Origin: Pachypanchax playfairii
Taxonomy: Eukaryota; Chordata; Actinopteri; Cyprinodontiformes; Aplocheilidae
Reading direction: 5' to 3'
Assembly (NCBI GenBank): GCA_006937955.1
Contig: SSNP01000017.1
Span: 1,302,537-1,366,536 of the forward strand
Length of the DNA: 64,000 bases
The position numbers and the translations under genes were made by a program. The first letter of the stretch is position 1, and every line of letters begins with the position of its first letter. Below, one piece after another: positions 22,591 through 35,395 of the stretch. The notes under the pieces are model-generated. The model was not told where the DNA came from and did no database searches. It worked only from the letters and a program-made list of their open reading frames with translations.

Positions 22591-24451
22591 TAGACTGAAT
22601 AAAAATACATGAACCAGATTTCCTCTACAACAATGTGTCTGACAACAAACAGAAAACAGCTACCTTGAGTAGTTACTGTGAGCTGTTTGTATCACACAGA
22701 TTTTCAATTTTTACTTCATTTTTCTAATAAATAATAAAGTGGAATCTGCTGTGTGTTTGTACACATGAAGTTGAATTTAAATAACTGAAAAGGGGTGCAC
22801 TTTATTTTTCCCATATGCATGTGATAATGAGTTATTTTAATGACATAGAAAAAAAGAAAAATAAATATGGTGTGTCAGTGGATGGTATTCAAACATTTTA
22901 GCTTGTAAGAGTCTTCAGAGAGGTGATTTTTGGGTAAGTGGATCATAATTACTTGCAGCTTACAGTTTTCAGAGCAGATTTAAATGAGCACACCGTCCTC
23001 TCTCTGCCATCATCACACCTCACACTGAAACACTAAAAAAAAACAGATGAAAGTGAACAGAAGGAATTTTTATTCAGATGTCTGAGTAATGGTTGCAAAT
23101 CTCATTTATGTAAATAAAATAAAATAAAATAAAATAAGCTTCTAAGGTCTTTTCTTCAAATCTGATAGAATTGAAGACTTGATAAGAAGATTATAAAAAA
23201 ACTGAAATAACTGATCCCATAATGTCTGCGTAGGGGGGTTTTCTGTTTGCCTCTCTTCAAGGCTGCTGTGTGAGTCAAATTGTATTGAGTCATTTTAACT
23301 TTTAACCCTTTAACACCAAACACTGTGCTAATGATAGGTTACACAATTAGTCTGCTAGCGTGTGTGCTACAGAGCAAACAATAGGCTTTATGACGATATT
23401 CAAGTGTGTTATGGTAGCACAAAGCTTCACCAAAGTACCAATCTCTCAGCCCAAACTGAAAAATCAGCTCCATCCAGATTTTACTATGTTCACTTTATGC
23501 AACATCATAGGATTTCTAGGACTTGCAATGATGATTCAATCACAGGTCAGAATTGATGCTCACATGGGGCGGAGAGGAGGAGATGTTGTTGGTTTGATGG
23601 CAGAAAATGAAATTGAGACTGCAACATATTTTTAAACAACATTTAGAGGAAATATGTTGAGAAAATGTTCTTGTGTGATACTTTGGTGATAAAAGATTAA
23701 CTGAAATTCACATATGTTTGGTGAAAATAGATTTTTTAAAAAGTTATATAACCAGGAGAAGCATGTCGATCAATTCTAAGGTTTTGATGGTGAATTCTTC
23801 TGAGATAATTTAATGAATCTTGTACCTTCGGTAAAGCTGTCAGTGAAACAGTTTCACATGTTTTAATGTTAAATGTTCTGGAGCTGAAACTGAATACTTT
23901 CTTCAACTACTTTGGTGTTATAATGAATGTTATGTTATTTTCGTTTATGTTGAAAAAGGACTTGACCAGAACTCATTCTTTATTTAAAACTTTTTGATTT
24001 TATTTGGAAAGTTTTATATTCATAAGTAAGTGATCTAAAATTAGACGCCATAATATTTGTGCTGTCAGTCAGACCACAGTGTGTCCCGGCTGATCTGATG
24101 AGACGCTGCGTGAGGGTGGAGTCAGTGTGTCAATGTGAACAAATCAGTAAGTACAACAGTCACAATGGTGACTATGAAACCACAGGCTCATATCATTCAT
24201 ATAATGCTATTGCTATTACTCAGTAAATCACACACACAACCATCAAGGAAGATTTTCGCATGACACTAAAACTATGATCCCCCCTTGTAAAGATACTCTA
24301 TTGATTTATATAAATAAGTGCTTAGCAAGTTTACATTGTTCAAGTTTACATTTGTTCAAGTTGGGGGGTGAGTGTGGGCACCTCAGTAGGAATCAGGGTT
24401 CCAGTGTAAAAAAAAAAAAAAACATTCACCATGCATGGTGCAAAAGGCATC
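22591..24451. other. Non-coding stretch
   Basis: Contains an (AAAAT)n tract, listed separately. The 91-codon plus-strand frame at 23360-23635 is not recognisable. No exon is called. Confidence 0.5.
23111..23137. repeat. (AAAAT)n microsatellite
   Basis: About five pentanucleotide units, TAAAA in phase. Confidence 0.93.
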
Positions 24452-24915
24452 TTAAAGGTCTGCTCCGATGAAAATTGTGTTTTTCATGTTGTTATAACAT
24501 GATCTTGTTGTATCTTTCTGACGCTAGTGGGCATATCTTAAAAAAAAACTAAGCTCAAAATTGCATTTGAGTATTTCTGCATTGAAATCCCTGTGAATCA
24601 GTAGCACATGCTGAAATGCGGTTCAAAAAAGAAGCCACTTGGTGGGCCACTAGCTCCTACTTTGTTAGCTGTAAGCTAGCCGTAGAGCTAGCATAAACAG
24701 AGAGCTCTCAGCAACGGGGAGGGGTGGCAGATCCTCCACGCCAACAGTTCCACCCACAGAGGCAAATTACTAATGTGCTACTGCTGCTATGCAGAAACTA
24801 CATCCTAGAAAGCAGCACAGGTTTTGTGTTTTTGGGTAAAAATGCCATAATTATAATTTAAAGGCACTGAGACAATTTAAAATAGCTCAAAAGATAATCG
24901 GAGTGGTGTCTTTAA
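24452..24915. mobile_element. TTAA-flanked MITE (464 bp)
   Basis: The left end is TTAAAGGTCTGCTCCGAT. The right end, inverted, is TTAAAGACACCACTCCGAT (24912-24915 holds the TTAA). The terminal repeats share TTAAAG and CTCCGAT with a short mismatched middle. The interior has a GCTAGC/GTAAGC-rich part at 24650-24700 and no coding frame. The superfamily is uncertain: TTAA duplication with an AG start suggests Kolobok-like. Confidence 0.75.
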
Positions 24916-25439
24916 ACCTATCTGGTGCGTAACATGCAAAAAAATATTAGGGACGATACCTGATGGACTGTGGTTCAGGCTGGACTCAGAAAGTCCCTAA
25001 TACTCAGTAAAATATTAGATGCACATTCTCACTTTCGAAACACCCACAGATATGTAGGTAATACACTTTTTATTGCAGAGTAGTACACTTGGGAAGTAAA
25101 ATATAACTACCTCTTGAACATGGCTCTTAAAACAAATATTTTGTAGTCTGATCACATTCACTTTGTTGGAACAGAACAGTTTCCTCTTGAAACAAGTAGC
25201 ATTGAATTAGATGTGTTACATAAAGACAAGAGCCTTGTGCATGGAGATTTGACAGCCTCACTCAGAACAGTACAACCAATAACACTGTGGAAAGAGAAAA
25301 ATGTCAAGCCACAGATCTGACGTCTTCTGAGAACAGCACACTGACATTTGTCTGTTGCATCTCTCTGTAAAACTGGCTGTGCCTTGTAGGTGACCTTCCA
25401 ATGTCTATTTTTGTCAGGTAATGACTGTGATTATGAATG
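24916..25439. other. Non-coding stretch
   Basis: No feature is recognised apart from flanking transposons. Confidence 0.5.
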
Positions 25440-25735
25440 CCTTTGGTTTACATGGCTTCAACAGCAGCTGCCTCACTCAGATAGAGACGTCTAAACCACA
25501 ACAGAGCTACAGGACTGGTCACATTGAATCTGACCAGCATCCGTGGAATAGCTGATGGCTTGTCAAGTTTCCCACATCCTTGTTCAAAAAAAAGGTAGAG
25601 GTGCTGCTGCCCTATCAGAGCGTGCTTCAGTGCCTCCAGCTCCCTCTTGATTGCCTGACATTCTTTATCAACAGTCAAGTAATTCTGTTCCCTTGGCAAC
25701 AGTTTCCTGCTGATACAAAGAATCAGGTATCACCT
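25440..25735 (-). mobile_element. Ty3/gypsy retrotransposon fragment (RNase H region)
   Basis: The minus-strand translation reads ISRKLLPREQNYLTV then DKECQAIKRELEALKHALIG (about 25720 down to 25610). This is the start of the RNase H domain that follows reverse transcriptase in Ty3/gypsy pol (family pattern YISRKL-PRE--Y-TVEKECLAI---LEAL--YLLG). Beyond GQQ the protein departs from the family: the TDH motif carrying a catalytic aspartate is not recognisable, and sequence such as VALLWFRRLYL follows. No LTR, integrase or gag is adjacent. It is a stranded, inactive fragment of about 300 bp. Confidence 0.85.
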
Positions 25736-28700
25736 TGAAAGTTTAAGAGTGTGGTTGGCAGCTGCAGTGTTTTCATTTGCGTGCAGCAGTACCATCATTT
25801 TCTGGAAATAAACAAGGTATCAGTAGTTAGATTTAAGCTTTATTTTGATCCCCTCCCTGCACCGCCCTGTAATCAGGTCATGACATTCTCCTGTTTGTTC
25901 ACTTTCACCACCTCCCATCAGTCATGTCAGTGATACAGAGCTTCTACACAGGGTTCCTCTTTTTGTACTTCTCATGGAGAAAAGTCTCTCCTCATGTAGG
26001 AAATCCTAAATTGTAAATCTTTTGAACTTTTGGAGAATGTAATGATGAATCACAGCATTAAATTTAAATTGTACAATTAGCTTCCTGACTAGCACTGACA
26101 CGGCATCAGCTCCAAATAGAACAAATAACATTATTTCTTTTGAGCTGCACTTCACAGGCACAGGTTGGCTTCCTGCAGAATGTTATTGTATGAATTTTCA
26201 TTTATATTAGGTGTTATTAAGTTATTGTCTGGCCAAAAAACTAAAAAAAAATATATTCTTATTCATTCATCGCCTGAAGAAAGATTATTTTCTTGAAATC
26301 AAATATGACTTCGTAACAAAATAGTCATTTCTTAAATCTAATTAGAAGTTTTGTTTTCAGCAATTTTCTTATTTTTTTGCTGAAATAGATCTTTTTTTTT
26401 TTTTACACAAAAATGTATAAATAAAATGATGTTCATTGTCTTGGCTGCCAAAAACTCTATTGTAATAATTAATGCCACTAAAACAAAGACGTGGTGGCAT
26501 GTTTACAAGCACAACATGGCAACCTTCTTCTTTTAATTAACATTTTGAATCTTTTGGGAACTGAGAATACAAACTGATACTTTTATAATTGGAATCTGCT
26601 AAATATTAGATTTTAGACTGATTTAAACCCTGTGGTGTGTTTGATTTTTCACCTTCTTTGTATCTGCAGGACATCTTTAGCACAATGGACATGAGGCAGG
26701 TGAATCAGACAAATGCACTTCATGTATAAGAAGCCATGTTGTTGTAAATCATGTAAAATTGAGTTCTGCTCCAACACCTTAACATAACATCTGCTTCTTT
26801 AACATTCTGACACATGTCTGCATCAGAGGTACTTTTCAAACAAATGCAAATCCCCCATACATCACAGATGGATCATATATCCTCACTGATTTTGGTTCTG
26901 CACCCAAAATGTGATTTTTTTTTTCTAACTTATGCACTGAGACTTATTTTTTTCCTTAAAAACAAGCTGTTTTGTGTCCACTGCTTATCTATTGATGATG
27001 AGTTTGTGTACAAACAAATGATGGCATGTCTTCGTAGATGCTGTGTCATCTCACTTCCTCTTTGCATAATTCATATGCAGGTTGTATTTCTGGATGCAGA
27101 CAGTGTGAAGGAGCAGTGATTTTCTAAGATATTCCCAAACTCATGTGGTTGGATCGATCATGGTGGTTTCTTGCAACGCATCCCTGATTTTCTGGATATT
27201 ATTGTTGTTGCATGTCACTCTTCAGTTCATTTGAATTCCTCCAATACTCCAGTTTCATTTCAATGCAACATAAAACAGTTAAAATCTTAGTTAGACTTTC
27301 GATTTCGCTGTGCAACATCAGCATAAACAACACAAAGGAGGAAAAATGGATGATTTTTCTCTTCTTTCTACCCCAAGTCATGAAAGTAAGTCATATATCA
27401 TAGTCAACACATCAGTTTCACTCAATCAAACTCCCACTTTTGTCAGAACCACTTTGTCAAATAACGCTCCTCGCACGTCCTTGTTTGTTACGTCTAGTAC
27501 GCTGCACTTCAGTAATGACACATTTAAAAAAGAAAATATTGAAATGTCAGATGTTGTCGTATCCCGCTTTGCTAAAACGAAATTTTGATTGAGTCAAAAG
27601 GCCAAAATCAACCTCTTCCTGTAAACTCTGAAGTGTTTTTTCTTGTGACAGACGTGCTGAAAATATTTAAAACATCGAAACTAGCTCATGAGATCATCTG
27701 ATCATCACGGGTCAAAAAGTTTGTAATATCCTCTCATGAGCTTCCTCTTCAGGTGGATTCATGTCTGCAGCAGCTGTCAAAATACAGTAAATGTGAAGAG
27801 ACATGCGGTCGTATTTTATTTTTGGCACTGCAGGCTCTGGATAAAGCAAAAATATTCAGATTAATTTTTTAAATCTAAATTTAAAAATAACTTATCCCTA
27901 AATGGAACCACATCCTCATGATAAATAATAGGGTACAGCATGGACACGACATCTTTGAGTCTGTTGGTGAAGACAGAGTGGATTTTCTGTTCAGTGAGTG
28001 AAATGGTTGTAAATGTGAGCAGGAGCTGGGTCACGGTGAGGGCCAGAGTGAGCAAATGCCCTTCAAACACTTGAAAATATGATTCATACTCCGGGGGAGA
28101 TTTGTCAAGGCAGCATTGATTGGAGCTGTGGTGCGAAGGGTGACACGCACAACATGCTGAAACAAGCATCTTCTCAGCCCCACAGCAGCTCCACCAATTT
28201 TTCATCCTGATCTCTTTCCAATAGGTAGCAGGAACTACAAGCATGGACACACCTGATTTACTGCTGCTTAAAAATCTAATTATAGGTCTTGACAAATAAA
28301 ATCTCTCATCTTATCATTTGGTTGCTGAGAAAAATCCCTCATAGACAGTGTGAATTTCCTCTTTTCATTTACTCATTTTTATTCTCTTAAAGACATCTCA
28401 TTGATTATTGTGAATGCAATCAGCTGACTTGGCAGCGTGATTAGTAAAGACAAACCCTTAATGCTTCGCTTCAGCCTTCATTGTTTTAGCTGCACAGGGG
28501 AGATCACACAAACTAGTCACGGCGCCGAGTTGTTCTAACAATACAGTTTATCAAATGAAGTCACTGTGGTTTTATCAAAGTTATAGTCTCTGTGGACCCC
28601 AAGAATAAGTCAGCATTGTTTGCCAAATCCTTCCTAATGAACTAAGTGGAATTTTGTTTTTGTGCCATTAAGAGCAAAGAAAAGCTTTGGGCAAAGGGCA

Positions 28701-29065
28701 AAAAAAAGATATAATTACAAAAAAACACAAAACAACAACATTTTACTCTGTTCCTAATCATTTTCATTCATGAAAGCAGCAGAAATGTGGGGATTTCGGA
28801 ATCAGGCTACGATTGAATGTGTAAATACCAGATAACAAATTTAATTTCTAGCTTTGAGACAATTCTATACATTGTTTATATGCAGACGGATGTGTTTCCT
28901 GCACAGATGGGAAGTAAAAAAAAAAAAACACGTTTGTTTTCTATATATATTTATGAGATGGAGAATTCATTCCTTATTGTGAAAAATGTACAATGTCACC
29001 ACCATCAGTTTAAACAAGGCTCGAGTGACATTTAAAGTTTGCATGCATGTTTATGTACTCACACG
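25736..29065. other. Long non-coding stretch
   Basis: About 3.3 kb without recognised repeats. A 144-codon cysteine-rich minus-strand frame (27861-28295) has no recognisable domain. Frames at 26814-27119 and 27310-27588 are likewise unrecognised. Confidence 0.5.
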
Positions 29066-29155
29066 AGGCTGCACGGTGGTACAGTGGGTCGCGCTGTTGT
29101 CTTGCAGTGAGAAGGTCCTGGGTTTGAAACCAGGTTGGGACCTTTCTGCCTCTTT
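29066..29155 (+). mobile_element. Head of tRNA-derived SINE
   Basis: The best preserved head of the family. TGGTACAGTGG (29077-29087) matches the RNA polymerase III A box, and GGTTTGAAACC (29121-29131) matches the B box, at tRNA-like spacing. The GAAGGTCCTGG block lies between them. The element breaks off after GACCTTTCTGCCTC. Its tail reappears at 29541, so the middle is replaced by unrelated DNA. Confidence 0.82.
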
Positions 29156-29540
29156 CTGCACCTCAAATCAAATACGACCGCATTTGTCAATTATTAAAAA
29201 CTACACTATATTCCATATGCGACCCCTATCGGCTACCCTAACCTTAACTGTTCCACTTTTAAATGTGAAATTTTTGGCTTTACAGTGTGTCCATATGTAT
29301 CTTGACATTTTAAAGCTAACTGTTGTATTAAAATGAGACATATTGCTGCAGAATTTTTGTTTTGTTCAGCTGAACAGAGCAAAACCTCGCGCATGCGTAT
29401 TTTTCAGCTACTCTGGGAAGATGCACGCATGCGTTGTTGGTAGTAAGTCTCTGTGGAGCCCGGAAAATGCTCTCACAGGTCATATTTTTTGGAGCTTTCA
29501 AAATCAACCTATATGGTCACATAATGTGCGGACGTGTTGG
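29156..29540. other. Foreign segment inside a split SINE
   Basis: This 385-bp block separates SINE head and tail, and replaces the normal middle. It contains two NRF1-like words, GCGCATGCG (29389-29397) and CGCATGCG (29426-29433). I do not recognise its family. It may be another insertion or the product of a deletion plus capture. Confidence 0.5.
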
Positions 29541-29608
29541 ACCTGAACAGGTGTGACCCCGCCTCTCACCCTATGACTGCTGGAGATAGACACCAGCTTC
29601 CTGCAAAG
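29541..29608 (+). mobile_element. Tail of the same SINE family
   Basis: ACCTGAACAGGTGTGACCCC, GCCTCTCACCCTATGACTGC and GGAGATAGACACCAGCTTCC are the conserved tail blocks. They are followed directly by the tetranucleotide tract that normally ends this SINE. Confidence 0.8.
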
Positions 29609-29812
29609 ATGTATGTATGTATGTATGTATGTATGTATGTATGTATGTATGTATGTATGTATGGATGGATGGATGGATGGATGGATGGATGGATGGATGG
29701 ATGGATGGATGGATGGATGGATGGATGGATGGATGGACGGACGGACGGACGGACGGACGGACGGACGGACGGAAGGACGGACGGACGGACGGACGGACGG
29801 ACGGATGGACGA
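29609..29812. repeat. Compound tetranucleotide tract (ATGT)n-(ATGG)n-(ACGG)n
   Basis: About 50 bp of ATGT, then about 75 bp of ATGG, then about 75 bp of ACGG with one AAGG interruption near 29773. All are in phase, with single-base changes between blocks. Open frames on both strands (for example repeated GWMD, GRTD or SIHP units) arise only because four-base units cycle through three frames without stops. Confidence 0.97.
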
Positions 29813-32800
29813 CCAGTGTTGTATCTCACTGGGCAGCAACTCATGCAACATACTGACGAAACCCACCTGTCCATGACACGCCCACCTTGATCTCCCTTCC
29901 TTAATGACTCAAGTGCCTCAACTCCCACAGAGAGAAGAAAGTTGGCTTTGCTTGTGCTTCAAAACTCAATTTTCCTTTTAACTGCACACTCAGCATTTGA
30001 AATTACACAGAACCCCCATTATCTCTTTGCTTTCATTAAATATTCATTTGATTTGGTTATTTTATTTTTTAAAATGTAAATGAAATACTTCAAGCAGGCG
30101 TCACGGCTCAGCAGTTCGGTGGATTGCAGCTGAAAGTCCAATGGTACATCCTGTCACTTATCACAGCAGACATTAATCCCCTAAATTTCAGGGTCTCAGA
30201 CTTGGTCTTGGACAAATGGAAGAAAAGCCGATAAGACTGTCCTGCGAGAATGAAGTTAAACTCTTGAGTCTTGCTTCATTTACTTTTAACTTTATTAAAT
30301 CAAATGTTGGCCTCAATTGTTTGAAAAAACTTCCCTCTTTCAGTGAACGAGAGTTTCAAGGTAATAACTGATGAAGATAATTGGGAAATAACTGGAATAA
30401 CTTCTCCAACTAAACTTCAGGTTTAAGCTTTGGAAATTTGTTTGTTTTTTGTAGCTTGTCTTTAATCACCTAGTGCATCAAATACATGGATGGACACACA
30501 TTAAGCCTTTAATGATTTTAAACATTACTGGTTTGTAGATGAGTTTCATACAAAGCCTGCAGCTCCCTGATAGCTGCACACACTGGACCGCTGTAACAGA
30601 TTGGTTGGTTGTTACAATTTTATCTGCTTTAAAACATTATTTAAATCATTAAACAGTCAACTTAAAATTTAGATGCATCAGCAGCAGTATAGTTGGCAAC
30701 AGTGCCATAAATTGTTCCTTCAAAAGCATTACATTACAACTCCACCTTAAATAATGTAAATAATCTTTAAAGAAAAAGAAAACTCTAAAATGTTTATATA
30801 TTTATTTAAATAAAGAACTTTGTGGAAGAGATTTGTAAAAAGCGGATGTGACACCAGCAGCAAAAGAAAAAAAAAAAAAAACATTAAAATGTACTTCTTT
30901 GTATTTATGAGATTTATTTTACAGCAGGTTCTAAAGCGATTTACCAAAAATATAATGCTGTAGCAGTCAAAACCTTGGACACACCTGTCATTCATGCTTA
31001 TGGTTCTAAAATCCTTTCCAGAAAATGTGAAATACTTCAAGCACAGAAGAGTACAACCCCACCGTCGCAGCTCGGGTTCGTCATGGACTCCCGTTCAAGT
31101 ATTTCTACATGATCCCTCATGCTCTGGTCAGGGAAATTTGGCCCTGGTAATCCAACTTAGCTTAACCCCTAAAATAACCATCTAAACTCAGAAAATTACA
31201 AATAATTTTGATATTTCAGCATCTCAATGTCTGCTCAAATGCCAGAGACAATCATGAGAAAATGGCCATCTGCCAGTAATCTTAAGCCCCTCACCAAATC
31301 AATATTACAAGCCTAAAATGTACTTGATACAAGAACAGAACACCATGAAATAATCTTAGCCTACAACAGCTGCATGATCGCCAGCAAAACCATTTTAAAT
31401 AATAAAACGGGATAACAACCAGCATCTGTAATGATCGACTGGAACACAGTATTCACAGAAAGAATAATTTACTTAATGTCCATTTGTGAAAAGTGGTGGT
31501 TTTGTGTTTAATCTGACAGAAGGAAATAATTTTTCCATCAAGAGTACAGCTGTTTTTTTTTCTGTCCTGTGATGCTTCAGGAAATACACTTATCAGATGT
31601 TTAGGTGGGTGGTATGTGTTTAAAAAAAAAAAAAAACACCCACATGTATTTCAAGACCTTCAGTTTTTCAGCAGAACACTGCACTGAGGAAGAGGATGCA
31701 TGTTATTCACTCCACTTTAATGTCGTCTTTGACACGGTCTGAGTTCTGCTCCTTTCATTCTTCTTCTATTCTCGGTCAGAGATTTAACAGAAATGACATT
31801 CCTGCAAAGAAAATAATCCACCACACATCTAAAAGGCGAGTTGCTGCCCCTGCTATTCAATTAGATTTTTTTTCCTTTGATTTTTATATACATTAATTTT
31901 TATGTAGTTGTCACCCCTGATGAAGTTTTCACCTTATCAGAGAGACTGATATGTTCTATTATTTTACGAAAAGCTGAAGGACCATTCTGAATAAAAATGC
32001 GTGTGATACTTTAAACATCTGTTATCAAACAAAGGAACAATATTATAATTAATTTATGCAAAACAATGCAGGTTCAAAATCACCACAGTGCGAAACTCTC
32101 CTCTTACCTTTAAGCCATGCATCACGTCAAAGTTCCAGATGTTTTACTGCTGGAGTCTCAGAGGAGAGGGACAGCACAGCTTAAGGCTCTAATAACTGGA
32201 GTAGCTGGAGCTGCAGGGGGTGTTATGAAAAGGATGTCAGGAGGATCTGAGAAAACAAGAAGGTGTAAAGAAGTGAGGTGGCTCATAATGAGGTGGAAGG
32301 TTATGAAGTTTTCAACAGAAAGCAAGTCACATGGAAGAAACGCTGGTAGTTATACAAAGATCAAAACCAGATGTTTTATGCTTCTTTAGGGTATCAAAAA
32401 TTGATAGCAGCAAACAAAAAGGGTCTTGAAGAGTGTTTGTTTTGTTTTACACTGCAAGTTGCAGTCGGTGATAAAGGCATTGTTAGTAAGAGTAGCATGG
32501 TTCATGAGTCACTAGTTCACACAAAGATGCCAGTTTGGCTCTGTGATATCTATCTGTTACTGACTCAGAGGCATGTCAGAGGTGAATAAACTCTCCCACC
32601 CACCCCTCCCAGTTCACTTCTGCACTTTTACACAACAACAACGCATTGCACAAGCCCATTAGGACCAACTTGAAAAGTTCTGTTTGAAAAAGAAGGAGAT
32701 TCCTGGAGGATGTAATTTTAATTGCTATCAAAAATTGCATTTACGTTAAGAAGGATGATTATGATTAAAAGTACTGAATCAGCTGCTGCTGAAAGGTCAT

Positions 32801-33686
32801 TGGTGATTTTGACTAATGCTTCCATTATATATTACAAAAAAGACCAAATTTTAATTTGAAAGCCGTTTCAATGTTTTTAGTTCTTGTTAATCACGTCGGA
32901 GTAAATGGGAGTTATATCTGTGTCCAAAAGTTTTCAGAATAACACAAGTTTTTTTTTTTTTTTTTTTTTTTTTCAAAAAGTTTGATGTTTCATTGTTTTT
33001 AGATCGTTCTGTTAGATGTTTGTTTGTATTTTTGGCACTGAATTAGAATTTGAAGCATTTTATAAGTTTCAAAATCTTTCAGTGAATAAGTAAATAACAT
33101 TAAATTAAATAGAGTGATGATGTTTTATTGCTGGGAATGATGGTCATGCTCACTTTTTCTTCTCCAGAATTCTTTTATACAGTAGTTGTGACATTACTAA
33201 GTTAGAAACAAACACTTTTCTTGGTCGAGCTTTCCATGAAATCATTTTTGTTTTTAAATACAACATGCCTGTTTAACATTATTGATAACTAAAGTACTTT
33301 AAACTCACATCATTTCAGGAGTCCTCACTGAATGAAATTGGCCTCAAACTTTGTAAATAAATATAAAAAAAGAGTAGCAAACCAAATAACATGTCACAGC
33401 ATCAGTCACTTTCATAAACTATTTGTAATTAGTCTCAACCAAGTTTTAATGATTATCAACCAAACTTCATAACTTAAAAAAACTCAATTAAAAATGTTGA
33501 TAAATGTCTCTACAACATCTTTTTTGTGAGAAAATTTGTTTCGCACTTTTTTTGACCATGTTGAAACTTCCAGCAACATGAGAGTGGTTCTCACATGAGA
33601 ATAATTCACAAGGTTTTTTTTTATTCCCAAACACACTAAGACCAACGCTAGCAATTCATTGAGATACAGGTTTTAAAATACAAAGT
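29813..33686. other. Long non-coding stretch
   Basis: No exon or repeat terminus is recognised over about 3.9 kb. A 25-T run lies at 32949-32973. Frames at 32117-32589 show no known domain. Confidence 0.5.
32949..32973. repeat. Poly-T tract (25)
   Basis: An uninterrupted run of 25 T. No retroelement body is recognised beside it. Confidence 0.95.
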
Positions 33687-33866
33687 CATCCATCCATCCG
33701 TCTGTCCATCCATCCATCCATCCATCCATCCATCCATCCATCCATCCATCCATCCTCTGAACCTGCGTCTTCCTGTTCAGGGTCACAGGGAGCTGGTTCC
33801 CATCTCCAGCGTTCATTGGACGAGAGGTGGGGACACCTTGAGCAGGTCGCCAGTCCATTGCAGGGC
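33687..33866 (-). mobile_element. SINE tail fragment with (ATCC)n
   Basis: On the minus strand this is the 3' part of the SINE family: GACCTGCTCAAGGTGTCCCC, then CTCCCTGTGACCCTGAACAG, then the (GGAT)n tail (CATCC run, about 33687-33755, with one CGTCTGTC interruption). The tRNA-like head is absent, a normal 5' truncation. Confidence 0.8.
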
Positions 33867-33870
33867 TACA

Positions 33871-35395
33871 GAGTTATCTGATTATAAAATCTAACTGCCC
33901 TAAAAAGAAACATGTTCCACATGGAATACTGACTTAGAATCCCCAAACCTACATAATGTTTTAGCATGTCAATTTCCTGTATGAGTTAAAAGTGTCCCAC
34001 ACCTCACTGTCACCTTGACAGGGTCCCTGTGTCAATTTTGAAGAAAAAAAAAAAAAACTGACACGTCTCAAGCTTCATGACTCGCCATGATTACTAGTCA
34101 ATGGCTCAGAGGCAGAAAGGGCAAAGATCGAGGTTGGAGAGGGACAGACTGAACGAACAGACCACAGCACGTTGTCATAAAAACCGTTAACATTCCAGAC
34201 ACTTGTTTCACTGCAGTATGTCAAAGCCATAAACTTCACCACTGCAGTTTTATTTCCTTTTGGCCTCAATTTGTCAGAAAGGATTGTGTGTATGTCAGTA
34301 CTTCCCCTCAGAACCATGAACAGCCTACTTGTAAGAAAAGATTCCTAAACAGATGCGGTGAAACTGTTCTAACACTCGCATTCTTAAGTTGGAATAATCA
34401 CTGTCAAACATCTTCGTTTCTTCTGCCCCTTCCTCTCACTGCGTTGCCTAAGGGGTTGGTGTGTCATGCCCAGCATAAATAGAAAGCAGCATTTCCATCT
34501 GTCTGGTAAACAAGCCAGCTAAGCTGTCACCTCAGTTCACCTGTTCAGAATATTTCCCTTAGATGAGAAGATTTAGATAATCCATGTAATTTAAATCATT
34601 TCTGTTTGAGCTGTTTGTACTGATTTCATCTGAGACCAACTGCTATGATAATTTTTACAAACTAATTCAACAGGACTGTAAAAAAAAAATAAAAAAAAAA
34701 CACTGAACATTTCATGGAAATAAATTTAACGCAACATTTTTGGAATCAAAGTCACTTTTTAATCTGAATCTTGTAACGTTTTGAATGGCAAATGATCATA
34801 TATGAGCAAAGAAGTGTGGAAAAAGCCATTAACGAGCTGTAAAATGTAGTTAAGCTCCAAACATCCTTAAAATGCTATAGCTTACTAAAATGAATAATTC
34901 TTCCAAAACACTTTTACAAAAGATATAATTGCAATGATTTCACTGATTGGAGACAAGAGAAACACCTCATCATTATTCACAGTGCAGAACAACAGGGAAA
35001 CATATTTAAAATGCTGTACAGCTGACTTGCTTTGTATCGCTGTGCAGCAGTGTAACAGGTAATAAAATCTTCTGGTATCAATTCCAATACCATCAAAAAT
35101 ACAGGTTATCCTCTGTCTATTAAACTGACACAGAGATGCTGCGATGAAGTGATATATTGAGGTGCACTGCACAGCAGGTCTTACCAGAGTCAGTTAAACT
35201 GAGTAAAAAAAAAAAGGCAGGTGAGTTATAAGAGACAAAAGGGGCTCGTAAAAGTAGCGACAGGTTGCTAGCCCATCCGTTTGATAGCCTGCAGGTTTAG
35301 TCCCTGTATGCTCATATGTAGTTTCACCCAAGTGTAGTTTTTGATGAGATGAGATGATGAGCACGGGCAGTTGGAGTGACACACTGATGACACCA
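33871..35395. other. Non-coding stretch
   Basis: No recognised exon or repeat terminus. A-runs lie at 34045-34058 and 34680-34700. Confidence 0.5.

Noticed and set aside
29609..29812. Regular repeat that might be taken for a CRISPR array
   Set aside because: Four-base units with no spacers, in a eukaryotic genome.
29504..29928. Six overlapping 79-120 codon frames on both strands with regular peptide repeats
   Set aside because: They are translations of the tetranucleotide tract, which lacks stops in several frames. No gene.
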